Shown here: positions 1-10,801 of the stretch, piece by piece
Layout: each line of letters begins with the position of its first letter
Numbering within the stretch: position 1 is the first letter of the stretch
Assembly: GCF_030272615.1 (NCBI RefSeq)
Contig: NC_081411.1
Location: 182,116,977-182,180,976, forward strand
Length of the DNA stretch: 64,000 nucleotides
DNA from: Cryptomeria japonica
Lineage: Eukaryota > Streptophyta > Pinopsida > Cupressales > Cupressaceae
Direction: 5' to 3'
Program-made: the position numbers and the translations under genes
The notes under the pieces: generated by a model
Told to the model about the DNA's origin: nothing
Database searches by the model: none
What the model saw: only the letters and a program-made list of their open reading frames with translations

Positions 1-109
1 AGTCACTAAAGAAATAGGATGATTAATAACAGTCCATATTTTATCGGTCAATATTTAAAATGCAACAAAAATAGTAATAAAAAAAATGTATGCAAAACTG
101 TGATGAATA

Positions 110-440
110 ACTTTTAGAATATAAATGTCAGATGTTATGCATGTGGTATGTTTGGACACATTTATAATCAATGCAAAACAAAAAGAAATTACATGAATTT
201 TAGTCCTATGTAAGGAGATATTGTTTTCTATGCTTGCAACAAATCCAATCACATTGCTAACTACTATAGAAGAAAAAATGTGAATAGGATAGGTCCGAAA
301 GACAAGAACAAGAATGTGAAGCCTAAAGAGATGGGTAAAAAAAACTTGAAGAAATCAAAGGTTAGTTGAAGAAAACATGGGTTAAGAAGACTGATTCAGA
401 GGTGGGAATTGGGCCTGTACCTCATTCCAGTGTTGGAACT
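110..440 (+). pseudogene. Copia (Sirevirus-like?) gag fragment with two zinc knuckles
   Basis: Frame +1-type reading from about 127 gives the knuckle CYACGMFGHIYNQC, which fits CX2CX4HX4C. About 25 residues later a second, decayed knuckle follows (FYACNKSNHIANYY), whose first and last Cys are lost. A Lys-rich tail (KDKNKNVKPKEMGKKNLKK) comes next. Two closely spaced knuckles in a basic context are typical of the C-terminal gag of some plant Copia elements, Sireviruses among them. Stops interrupt it (for example TAA near 211 and TGA near 367). It could be the left part of the + strand element whose 3' half appears at 24430-28358, with the minus-strand Copia array between them; that link is inference. 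Confidence 0.5.
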
Positions 441-685
441 ACATCTGGTAACTGAACCTAGGCATCCGGCCTTGGGGGAGTTATAATGCAAATCTTCCAA
501 ACCCCCTATTTGAGATATGTGCCTATTTTTGGCATGTTGCATAAGTGTTTATGATGATTGCAGATATTTGTGGTGGATCTCTAGAATAATTGAGCTGATT
601 TGAAGATCCAGAGAAGAATGCTTGACAAATGCAGAGCATCCAAAAAAATTGGGGTGGACTGCATTTACTGTAGTGAAAATTTAGG
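441..685. other. unassigned sequence left of the Copia array
   Basis: No recognisable gene or repeat. It lies between the gag fragment and the abrupt start of LTR homology at 686. Short open frames here do not resemble a protein family I know. Confidence 0.3.
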
Positions 686-1002
686 TCAACCTTGCAATAC
701 CTTAACCATCCCAGTTGCTTATAACATGCATTTTTAGGGCAACAAACAAAGTCAGCCTTTTTTAGGGTTTTATTACAATGTCGATTTTCATCAACAAAAA
801 ATGGCAAAATTTTTTTTTCTCAGGGGCTGCCGCCCATGAACCCCCGCTTTCTCGGGGGCTGCCGCCCCCGAACCTCTCCTCGGGGCCCAGCCCGGCCCCA
901 AACTCCGACGAGGATACATGCTGAGTGTACAGTACTTTGCTGATCAGTCGCCACATTTCAACAATCTCCCACTTGGAGACTGATCAGGCTCCACATCGAA
1001 CA
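686..1002 (-). repeat. Copia array LTR 1 (truncated, 3' LTR of unit A)
   Basis: Homology to the other LTRs runs from 686 (tcaaccttgcaat) to the terminal gaaca at 1002. About 186 bp at the minus-strand 3' side are missing, including the terminal aaccctaaca. It contains the GC-rich module near 830-900 and the promoter-side end. The flank left of 686 is unrelated, so this is a truncation, not a normal element end. Confidence 0.9.
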
Positions 1003-1024
1003 ATCTCCCACTTGGAGACTGATA
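1003..1024 (-). other. polypurine tract of unit A (distal copy)
   Basis: On the minus strand ccaagtgggagat stands immediately before the LTR start tgttcg. A second copy of the same roughly 21-bp block lies 39 bp inside the LTR (964-985). The same doublet recurs beside every LTR of the array. Confidence 0.6.
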
Positions 1025-1099
1025 CTACACGACACCACTGTACATGCAACATCCGCTGGATAAAACACTAGGACTAGACTAGTATAAATTCCACAATTA

Positions 1100-4000
1100 T
1101 CAATCAAGAAGACCAACAGAAACTAATGAAGAAATTAGCTTCTCCTGTGGAACTGCTTTTGTGAACATATCAGCAGGATTCTCACTGGTGTGAATCTTCT
1201 CAAGCCATAACTGACCCTCCTCCAAGATAGTCCGGATGAAGTGGTACCTGAGCTGAATGTGGTTTGTCCTTGAATAAAAAGCAGAGTTCTTCGCAAGATG
1301 AATGGCACTCTAGCTATCAATATACAATGGGCTATCCTCTTGTGTCTAACCCAATTCCTTCAGAAAACATTGCAACCAAATCATCTCTTTGCTGGCTTCT
1401 GTAGCAGCAACATACTCAGCTTCAGTGGTTGAAAGTGCAACAACCTTTTGCAGCCTAGAAATCCAACTGACTGCAGTTCCCCCTATAGTAAAAACATACC
1501 CTATAGTACTCCTCCGTGAATCAATATCACCCGCCAGATCAGAGTCACCAAATCCACTTAGAGCAGCATTAGATATTTGAAACATAATGCCTTCGTAGTA
1601 GTTCCTTTCAAATACCGAAGAATCCATTTCACAGCATTCCAATGTTCCATACCCGGATTACTCATAAACCTGCTCACAACTCCCACTGCATGTACAATAT
1701 CTGGCCTTGTGCATACCATTGCATATATCAGACTGCCAACAACTGATGAATATGGGATGTTAGACATTTTATTAACTTCTTCCTGTGCCTTTGGGCACAT
1801 CTCCTTAGTCAATTTGAAATGACTAGCCAAAGGTGTACTAACTGCTTTTGCATCCTACATGTTAAATCTTTTCAACACCTTCTTTATATACTCACTTTGG
1901 GACAAATTCAAGGTTCTATTTTTCCTGTCCCGTGTAATCCTCATACCGAGAATTTGCTTAGCTGCACCCAAATCCTTCATAGCAAATGACCTGGCTAATT
2001 TCTGTTTAAGATCATTTATATGTTGCATGTTAGACCCAAAAACAAGCATGTCATCAACATAAAGCAACAGGATAATATAACTGCCATTATCAAATCTCTT
2101 AAAATATACACAATGATCAGAATGACATCTATGATAGCCATGTTCAGCCATGAAACTATCAAATTTTAAATACCATTGTCGGGGTGCTTGCTTTAGGCCA
2201 TACAAACTTTTCGTCAACCTGCACACCAAGTTCTCCTTAACTTTGATCTCATATCCCTATGGTTGCAACATGTAAATTTCCTCCTCCGAATCTCCATGGA
2301 AAAAAGCTGTTTTGACATCTAATTGTTCAAGATATAAATCATTTGCAACCACAAGACTAAGTACAGGTCTAATTGAAGTCATTTTTACAACTGGAGAAAA
2401 TATTTCATCATAATCTATACCCTTTTTCTATGCAAAACCTTTTACCACAAGTCTGGCCTTATATCTTTTCTGACCTCCTTCCTCCTCCTTCAGCCGATAA
2501 ACCCATTTGTTAGGTAAGGCTCTTTTTTCTGCAGGTAAAGGGACTAAGTCCCAAGTCTTATTTTTCATCAAGGAGTCCATCTAATCTTTCATGCCTACTT
2601 GCCACTGTTGTTTGGCATCCACCTACATTGCTTCTTCATATTCTTCTGGTTCACCAGAATTCGTTAATAAAATAGAATACAAAGAAGGAGAAAATCTTTC
2701 AGGGGGTCTACTTGTCCTCGTAGAACGTCTAACACTTGCAGGAGTTTGTGGAACAATCTGTTGTTGCTGAGCATCAGGTACCTCTGGCATTTCATTTTCA
2801 GGAATCTCATCCAACACCACATATTCTTGTTTGTCCTGTTCATGCTTCTTTTCCTCCATCTGTTCTTTATACACAACCTTCTCATTGAATATAACATCTC
2901 TACTTCTAATTATTTTTTTATTTTCAAAATCCCATAACCGATAGCCATATTCATCTATCCCATATCCAATGAAGGTACATTTCTGAGATTTAGCATCAAG
3001 CTTGGTTCTGTTTTCTTTATCAACATGGACAAAAGCTTCACAACCAAAAGTTTTTAGAAAAGAATAATTTACCTTTTTACCAGTCCATGCCTCCTCTGGA
3101 ATAACACCAGCCAAAGGAGTTGAAGGTCCTCTATTTATCAAATAGACAGTAGTATGTACAACATCTGCCCAAAAATGTAAGGGCAATCCAGCATGCAATC
3201 TCATGCTCCTCGCACATTCCATGATGGTCCTATTCATTCTTTGTGACACACCATTTTCCTATGGAGTTCCTGGAACTGTCTTCTTCTTTTGAATCCCATT
3301 TAAGGAACAGTAATCTTCAAATGCTTTGCTGCAATACTCACCTCAATTATCTGATCTGAGACACTTCAACTTTTTTCCTGTCTCATTCTCAACCAAAGCT
3401 TTCCATTTCTTAAAAGTTTCAAAAACATCTGATTTTTGTTTTAGGAAATATACCCATGTTTTTCTGGTTGAGTCATCAATAAAAATAACATAATAACAAG
3501 AGCCACCAAGAGAAGATACCTAAGTCGGTCCCCATACATCTGAATGTACAAGCTCTAACTTCTCACTCTTCTTCTCTTTCCCAACCTTGAGAAATCTGAC
3601 TCTTTTCTGTTTACCATAAACACAGTTTTCACAGAACTCTAAATCAATCTTCTTTAGCCCTGGCAATAGTTTTTTGGAGTGAAGGATTTTCATCCCTTTC
3701 TCACTCATGTGCCCAAGCCTATGGTGCCACATTATCGAATCTGTTCTTGCAACATTTATTGTTGTTGTCCCTGTAGTAATTTTATCTGTAGCAGCTGAGG
3801 TAGAGTAAGTGTTACCAGTACACAGATATAATGTGCCTACCTTCGCACCTTTAGCTACTACTAATGATCCTTTAGTGACCTTCCACATACTATCTGAGAA
3901 GGTAACTATGCAACCTTCACTACCTAGTTGCCCTGTAGAAATTAAATTTCTTCTTAAATTAGGAACATGTTTTACCTTCTGCAGAAACCAGTCATTACCA

Positions 4001-4182
4001 TTCTGCAACTTGATCTTTATCTTTCCTTTTCCAATAATTTGACAGGGCTCATCATCACCCAAATATACCTGTCCAAAATCACCTTGAACATAATCTAAAA
4101 AATATTTTCTATGGGGTGTAGCATGAAATGAAGCCCCAGAATCTATTACTCAGGAATCATTAACATTATCCAAACATAAGAT
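1100..4182 (-). pseudogene. unit A Copia pol (protease, integrase, RT, RNase H), broken
   Basis: Minus-strand pol in Copia order. Protease VIDSGAS lies near 4135, with the preceding Trp codon changed to a stop. The GAG-pre-integrase/zinc part has HHRLGHMS and CENC (about 3600-3740). The integrase core follows, then RT with LLLYVDDML near 2060 and RNase H with LSTTEAEYVA near 1410-1440. In-frame stops include 3520-3522, 3259-3261, 2623-2625, 2428-2430, 1855-1857 and 1346-1348. A frameshift near 1560-1640 separates the RT tail from RNase H. The residue at 3241-3243, where the integrase catalytic Glu belongs, is Gln. The stop at the gag/pol border (4183) is shared by all units. Product if intact: polyprotein for reverse transcription and integration in cytoplasmic particles. 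Confidence 0.92.
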
Positions 4183-5034
4183 TCAAGCATCTTGTAAAGT
4201 ATTACTTGAAATATTGGCTTCCTTACTGTCATTTTCATTTTTGTCTCCTTCTTTGTTTTTCCGAGACCAACAGTCTTTCTTTAGATGACCAGGCTTTCTG
4301 TAGTACCAGCCATCTTTCTTTCCTTTATATTGAGAGCGTCGTTTCTTTGACTTCCCTCGTGACTTCTCATTCCCAGGGCCTTTTCCTCTTTCCTTTGATC
4401 TTCCTCTGTTCTCCACATTCAAAACACTACCTGATGATGTTGAAGTTTCACCTATGCTTTTCCTTCGCATTTCCTCGCTTAGGATAACACCAACAATATC
4501 ATCAAATACCAAAGTATTTTTACCAGAGACAGAGTTACTTACAGCCATAACCAAGCTATTCCAGCTTTCTGGTAAAGAACATAAAATCAAGAGAGCCCTA
4601 ACCTCTTCTGCAAAGGTAATTTTTATCGAAGACAATTGACTAGTAATTGTATTAAATTCATTTAAGTGCTCCGCTATAGATCCTGCCTCACTCATTTTCA
4701 AATTAAACAAATGCTTCATAAGAAATACCTTATTCGAAGCCGAGGGTTTCTCATACAACTTAGCCAATGTTGCCATCAAATCTACAGTCATTTTTGCTTC
4801 TGTTATATTGAATGCTACAGATGACACAAGGCACAATCGAATGGATCCCAGTGCCTTTCTATCTAAAATTTTCCACTCTTCATCTGATATTGTGGTCAGT
4901 TTCTTTGCCTTTCCTTTCAATGGTAGCCACAAATCCTTTTGATATATGTAATCCTCCATCTGCATTTTCCATAACTGATAATTATGGCCGTTAAAGTTTT
5001 CGACCTTGAATTTGGAATCCTCCATTGCTCCCAC
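4183..5034 (-). pseudogene. unit A Copia gag
   Basis: An open frame of 283 residues starting MGAMEDSKFK and ending NTLQDA at a TGA. The N-terminal half has the UBN2/DUF4219-type gag pattern (NYQLWKMQMEDYIYQKDLW). The C-terminal zinc knuckle reads GWYYRKPGHLKKDC: the first two Cys of CX2CX4HX4C are Gly and Tyr, so zinc binding should be lost. The basic linker (RGRSKERGKG) precedes it. In related Copia elements gag and pol are one frame; here a TGA separates them. The 5' part is followed by a second, partial gag copy (5041-5570). Confidence 0.88.
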
Positions 5035-5040
5035 TCAAAT

Positions 5041-5570
5041 CAAGTATTTTTACCAGAGACAGAGTTACTTATAGCCATAACCAAGCTATTCCAGCTTTCT
5101 GGTAAAGAACATAAAATCAAGAGAGCCCTAACCTCTTCTGCAAAGGTAATTTTTACCGAAGACAATTGACTAGTAATTGTATTAAATTCATTTAAGTGCT
5201 CCGCTACAGATCCTCCCTCACTCATTTTCAAATTAAACAAACGCTTCATAAGAAATACCTTATTTGAAGCCGAGGGTTTCTCATACAACTTAGCCAATGT
5301 TGCCATGAAATCTACAGTCATTTTTGCTTCTGTTATATTGAATGCTACAGATGACGCAAGGCACAATCGAATGGATCCCAGTGCCTTTCTATCTAAAATG
5401 TCCCACTCTTCATCTGATATTGTGGTCAGTTTCTTTGCCTTTCCTTCCAATGGCCGCCACAAATCCTTTTGATATAAGTAATCCTTCATCTGCATTTTCC
5501 ATAACTGATAATTCTGGTCGTTAAACTTTTCGACCTTGAATTTGGAATCCTCCATTGCTCCAACTCAAAT
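5041..5570 (-). repeat. 530-bp partial gag duplication inside unit A
   Basis: Bases 5041-5570 repeat 4511-5040, the N-terminal 170 or so gag codons plus leader. The open part (5040-5555) starts MEDSKFKVEK and stops after VSGKNT where it meets the leader of the first copy. The junction shows the short match caaat. The two copies differ at many scattered positions (for example Gly/Glu in KMSEGGS versus KMSEAGS). The outer copy resembles the other units more, so it may derive from recombination between different units and not from a simple recent slip. It accounts for unit A being about 530 bp longer than B and D. Confidence 0.85.
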
Positions 5571-5601
5571 CTGAAAGTCCTACCAATTTATAGAAAACCT
5601 C

Positions 5602-5613
5602 GCTCTGATACCA
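5602..5613 (-). other. primer binding site, unit A
   Basis: Minus strand tggtatcagagc, two bases inside the LTR end. This matches the usual plant PBS complementary to the 3' end of initiator tRNA-Met. Confidence 0.85.
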
Positions 5614-5615
5614 AT

Positions 5616-6118
5616 TGTTAGGGTTTCAAGCATATCCGAAGCAAATATGAACTAACAATTATATGCAGATTTAAATACAAAAGATAAAGAAATAAAATAG
5701 GACACAGATAACACAGAGATTTAACATGGTTCACCCAGAATGGGTTACGTCCACCATACACAGTCGTCCAATCTTTCTTATTATCCAGCAAAAACAATAC
5801 ATCAACCTTGCAATGCCTTAAGCATCCCAGCCGCTTATAACATGCATTTTTAGGGCAACAAACAAAGTCAGCCGTTTTTAGGGTTTTATTACAATGTCGA
5901 TTTTCATCAACAAAAATTGGCAAAAAAAAATTTTCTCGGGGGCTGCCGCCCCTAAACCCCCGCTTTCTCAAGGGCTGCCGCCCCCGAACACTTCCCCGGG
6001 ACCCAACCCGGCCCCGGACTCCGGTGAGGATACATGCTGAGTGTACAGTACTTTGCTGATCAGTTCCCACATTTCAACAATCTCCCACTTGGAGACTGAT
6101 CAGGCTCCACACCGAACA
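5616..6118 (-). repeat. Copia array LTR 2 (shared by units A and B)
   Basis: 503 bp, plus-strand borders tgttaggg and ccgaaca, that is TGTT...AACA on the element strand. It serves as 5' LTR of A and 3' LTR of B. An alternative border at 6079 (caaca, 464 bp) also gives TGTT and has its own polypurine block. The longer form is preferred because the array terminates at the equivalent of 6118 on its right side (24418). Confidence 0.88.
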
Positions 6119-6215
6119 ATCTCCCACTTGGAGACTGATAATATACGACACCACTGTACATGCAACATCCGCTAAATAAAACACTAGGACTTGACTGGTA
6201 TAAATTCCACAATTA

Positions 6216-9200
6216 TCAATCAAGAAGACCAACAGAAACTAATGAAGAAATTAGCTTCTCCTGTGGAACTGCCTTTGTGAACATATCCGCAGGATTCTCA
6301 CTGGTGGGAATCTTCTCAAGCTGTAACTGACTCTCCTCCAAGATAGTCTGGATGAAGTGGCACCTGAGCTGAATGTGCTTTTTCCTTGAATGAAAAGCAG
6401 AGTTCTTTGCAAGATGAATGGCACCCTGGCTATCAATATACACTGGGCTATCCTCTTGTGTCTGACCCAATTCCTTCAGAAAACATTGCAACCAAATCAT
6501 CTCTTTGCTGGCTTCTGCAGCAGCAACATACTCAGCTTCAGTGGTTGAAAGTGCAACAACCTTTTGTAGCCTAGAAATCCAACTGACTGCAGTTCCCCCT
6601 ATAGTAAAAACATACCCTGTAGTACTCCTTCGTGAATCGATATCACCCACCAGATCAAAGTCAACAAATCCACTTAGAGCAGCATTAGATATTTGAAACA
6701 TAATTCCTTCATAGTAGTTCCTTTCAAATACCGAAGAATCCATTTCAGAGCATTCCAATGTTCCATACCCGGATTACTCATAAACCTGCTCACAAATCCC
6801 ACTGCATGTGCAATATCTGGCCTTGTGCATACCATTGCATACATCAGACTGCCAATAGTTGATGAATATGGGATGTTAGACATTTTATTAACTTCTTCCT
6901 GTGCCTTTGGGCACATCTCCTTAGTCAATTTGAAATGACTAGCCAAAGGTGTACTAACTGCTTTTGCATCCTGCATGTTAAATCTTTTCAACACCTTCTT
7001 TATATACTCACTTTGGGACAAATTCAAGGTTCTATTTTTTCTGTCCCGTGTAATCCTCATACCGAGAATTTGCTTAGCTGCACCCAAATCCTTCATAGCA
7101 AATGACCTGTCAAATTTCTGTTTAAGATCATTTATATGTTGCATGCTAGACCCAGCAACAAGCATGTCATCAACATAAAGCAACAGGATAATATAACTGT
7201 CATTATCAAATCTCTTAAAATATACACAATGATCAGAATGACATCTATGATAGCCATGTTCAGCCATGAAACTATCAAATTTTAAATACCATTGTCGGGG
7301 TGCTTGCTTTAGGCCATACAAACTTTTCTTCAACCTGCACACCAAGTTCTCCTTACCTTTGATCTCATATCCCTGTGGTTGCAACATGTAAATTTCCTCC
7401 TCCAAATCTCCATGGAGAAAAGCTGTTTTGACATCTAATTGTTCAAGATGTAAATCATTTGCAGCCACAAGACTAAGTACAGTTCTAATTGAAGTCATTT
7501 TTACAACTGAAGAAAATATTTCATCATAATCTATACCATTTTTCTATGCAAAACCTTTTACCACAAGTCTGGCCTTATATCTTTTCTGACCTCCTTCCTT
7601 CTCCTTCAGTCGATAAAGCCATTTGTTAGGTAAGGCTCTTTTTTCTGCAGGTAAAGTGACTAAGTCCCAAGTCTTATTTTTCATCAAAGAGTCCATCTCC
7701 TCTTTCATGCCTAGTTGCCACTGTTGTTTGGCATCCACCTGCATTGCTTCTTTATATTCTTCTAGTTCACCAGAATTCGTTAATAAAATAGAATACAAAG
7801 AAGGAGAAAATCTTTCAGGGGGTCTACTTGTCCTCGTAGAACGTCTAACACTTGCAGGAGTTTGTGGAACAATCTGTTGTTGCTGAGCATCAGGTACCTG
7901 TGGCATTTTATTTTCAGGAATCTCATCCAACACCACATATTCTTGTTTGTCCTGTTCATGCTTCTTTTCCTGCATCTATTCTTTATATACAACCTTCTCA
8001 TTGAGTATAACATCTCTACTTCTAATTATTTTCTTATTTTCAAAATCCCATACCCGATAGCCATATTCATCTATCCCATATCCAATGAAGGTACATTTCT
8101 GAGATTTAGCATCAAGCTTGGTTATGTTTTCTTTATCAACATGGACAAAAGCTTCGCAACCAAAAGTTTTTAGAAAAGAATAATTTACCTTTTTACCAAT
8201 CCATGCCTTCTCTGGAATACCACCATCCAAAGGAGTTGAAGGTCCTCTATTTATCAAATAGACAGCAGTATGTACAACATCTGCCCAAAAATGTAAGGGC
8301 AATCCAGCATGCAATCTCATGCTCCTCGCACGTTCCATGATGGTCCTATTCATTCTCTGTGACACACCATTTTCCTATGGAGTTCCTGGAACTGTCTTCT
8401 GCTTTCGAATCCCATTTAAGTAATAGTAATCTTCAAATGCTTTGCTGCAATACTCACCTCCATTATTTGATCTGAGACACTTCAACTTTTTTCCTGTCTC
8501 ATTCTCAACCAAAGCTTTCCATTTCTTAAAAGTTTCAAAAACATCTAATTTTTGTTTTAGGAAATATACCCATGTTTTTCTGGTTGAGTCATCAATAAAA
8601 ATAACATAATAACAAGAGCCACCAAGAGAAGATACCTGAGTCGGTCCCCATACATCTGAATGTACAAGCTCTAACTTCTCACTCTTCTTCTCTTTCCCAA
8701 CCTTGAAAAATCTGACTCTTTTCTATTTACCATAAACACAGTTTTCACAGAACTCTAAATCAATCTTCTTTAGCCCTGGCAATAGATTTTTGGAGTGAAG
8801 GATTTTCATCCCCTTGTCACTCATGTGCCCAAGCCTATGGTGCCACATTATCGAATCTGTTCTTGCAACATTTTTTGTTGTTGTCCCTGTAGTAACTTTA
8901 TCTGTAGCAGCTGATGTAGAGTAAGTGTTACCAGTACACAGATATAATGTGCCTACCTTCGCACCTTTAGCTACTACTAATGATCCTTTAGTGACCTTCC
9001 ACATGCTATCTGAGAAGGTAACTATGCAACCTTCACTACCTAGTTGCCCTGCAGAAATTAAATTTCTTCTTAAATTAGGAACATGTTTTACCTCCTGCAG
9101 AAACCAGTCATTACCATTCTGCAACTTGATCTTTATCTTTCCTTTTCCAATAATTTGACAGGACTCATCATCAATCAAATATACTTGTCCAAAATCACCT

Positions 9201-9298
9201 TGAACATAATCTAAAAAATATTTTCTATGGGGTGTAGCATGAAATGAAGCCCCAGAATCTATTACCCAGGAATCATTATCATTATTCAAACATAAGAT
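6216..9298 (-). pseudogene. unit B Copia pol, broken
   Basis: The least damaged RT of the array: 274 residues open from 7498 to 6674 with [26 protein letters not shown] and LLLYVDDMLVAGS. RNase H (6216-6758) is open to its natural end (SVGLLD) but lies in a shifted frame. Protease SWVIDSGASFHATP (near 9260) is intact. Stops: 8723-8725 just after CVYGK, 8375-8377 in integrase (shared), 7976-7978 (shared by B-E), 7544-7546 (shared). Integrase catalytic Glu is Gln at 8357-8359. Zinc residues HHRLGHMS and CENC remain. Confidence 0.92.
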
Positions 9299-10150
9299 TC
9301 AAGCATCTTGTAAAGTATTACCTGCAATATTAGCTTCCTTACTGTCATTTTCTTTTTTGTCTCCTTCGTTGTTTTTCCGAGACCAACAGTCTATCTTTAG
9401 ATGACCAGACTTTCTACAGTACTGGCAATCTTTCTTTCCTCTAGATTGAGAGCGTCCTTTCTTTGACTTCCTTCGTGACTTCTCATTCCTAGGGCCTTTT
9501 CCTCTTTCCTTTGATCTTCCTCTATTCTCCACATTCAAAACACTACCTGATGATGTTGGAGTCTCACCTATGCTTTTCCTTCGCATTTCCTCGCTTAGGA
9601 TAACACCAACAATATCGTCAAATACCAAAGTATTTTTACAAGAGACAGAGTTACTTACAGCCATAACCAAGCTATTCCAGCTTTCTGGCAAAGAACATAA
9701 AATCAAGAGAGCCCTAACCTCTTCTGCAAAGGTAATTTTTACCGAAGACAATTGACTGGTAATTGTATTAAATTCATTTAAGTCCTCCGCTAGAGATCCT
9801 CCCTCACTCATTTTCAAATTAAACAAACGCTTCATAAGAAATACCTTATTCGAAGCCAAGGGTTTCTCATACAACTTAGACAATGTTGCCATCAAATCTA
9901 CAGTCATTTTTGCTTCTGTTATATTGAATGCTACAGATGACGCAAGGCACAATCGAATGGATCCCAGTGCCTTTCTATCTAAAATGTCCCACTCTTCATC
10001 TGATATTGTGGTCGGTTTCTTTGCCTTTCCTTCCAATGGCCGCCACAAATCCTTTTGATATAGGTAATCCTCCATCTGCATTTTCCATAACTGATAATTC
10101 TGGCCGTTAAACTTTTCGACCTTGAATTTGGAATCTTCCATTGCTCCCAC
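9299..10150 (-). pseudogene. unit B Copia gag, open frame
   Basis: 283 residues, MGAMEDSKFKVEKFNGQNY at the start, NTLQDA then TGA at the end. The zinc knuckle CQYCRKSGHLKIDC keeps all four ligands, so this is the best preserved gag with unit C's knuckle region. It is separated from pol by the shared TGA at 9299-9301. Whether gag alone could still be made is unknown; the shared 5' LTR to its right (10202-10704) could in principle drive it. Confidence 0.9.
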
Positions 10151-10187
10151 TCAAATTTGAAAGTCCTACCAATTTATAGAAAACCTC

Positions 10188-10199
10188 GCTCTGATACCA
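10188..10199 (-). other. primer binding site, unit B
   Basis: Minus strand tggtatcagagc, initiator tRNA-Met type, two bases from the LTR. Confidence 0.85.
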
Positions 10200-10201
10200 A
10201 T

Positions 10202-10704
10202 TGTTAGGGTTTCAAGCAGATCGGAAGCAAATATGAACTAACAATTATATGTAGATTTAAATAAAAAAGATAAAGAAATAAAATAGGACACAGATAACAT
10301 AGAGATTTAACATGGTTCACCCAGAATGGGTTACGTCCACCATACGCAGTCGTCCAATCTTTCTTATTATCCAGCAAAAATAGTACATCAACCTTGCAAT
10401 GCCTTAAGCATCCCAGCTGCTTATAACATGCATTTTTAGGGCAACAAACAAAGTCGGCCTTTTTTAGGGTTTTATTACAATGTCAATTTTCATCAACAAA
10501 AAATGGCAAAAATTTTTTTTCTCCGGGGCTGTCGCCCCTAAACCCCCGCTTTCTCAGGGGTTGCTGCCCTCAAACCCCTCCCCGGGGCCCAGCCCAACCC
10601 CGGACTCCGGCGAGGATACATGCTGAGTGTACAGTACTTTGCTGATTAGTCGCCACATTTCAACAATCTCCCACTTGGAGACTGATCAGGCTCCACACCG
10701 AACA
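10202..10704 (-). repeat. Copia array LTR 3 (shared by units B and C)
   Basis: 503 bp, borders tgttaggg and ccgaaca. Same length and order of motifs as LTR 2. The internal caaca border lies at 10665. Confidence 0.88.
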
Positions 10705-10801
10705 ATCTCCCACTTGGAGACTGATACTACACGACACCACTGTACATGCAACATCTGCTGGATAAAACACTAGGACTTGACTGGTATAAATTCCACAATT
10801 A

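Noticed and set aside
1135-1320. Repeated minus-strand frames starting MIARVPFILRRTLL in units A, B, C and E
   Set aside because: They overlap the RNase H coding region in a shifted frame and recur only because the units are copies.
2746-2937. Hydrophobic + strand frames (MWNNLLLLSIRYLWHF type) in each unit, looking like membrane proteins
   Set aside because: Antisense shadows of the charged, Gln/Glu-rich linker between integrase and RT.
4183-4185. Programmed stop-codon readthrough between gag and pol
   Set aside because: Shared by all units, but other stops are shared too, and no supporting structure was seen; common descent from a broken copy is simpler.
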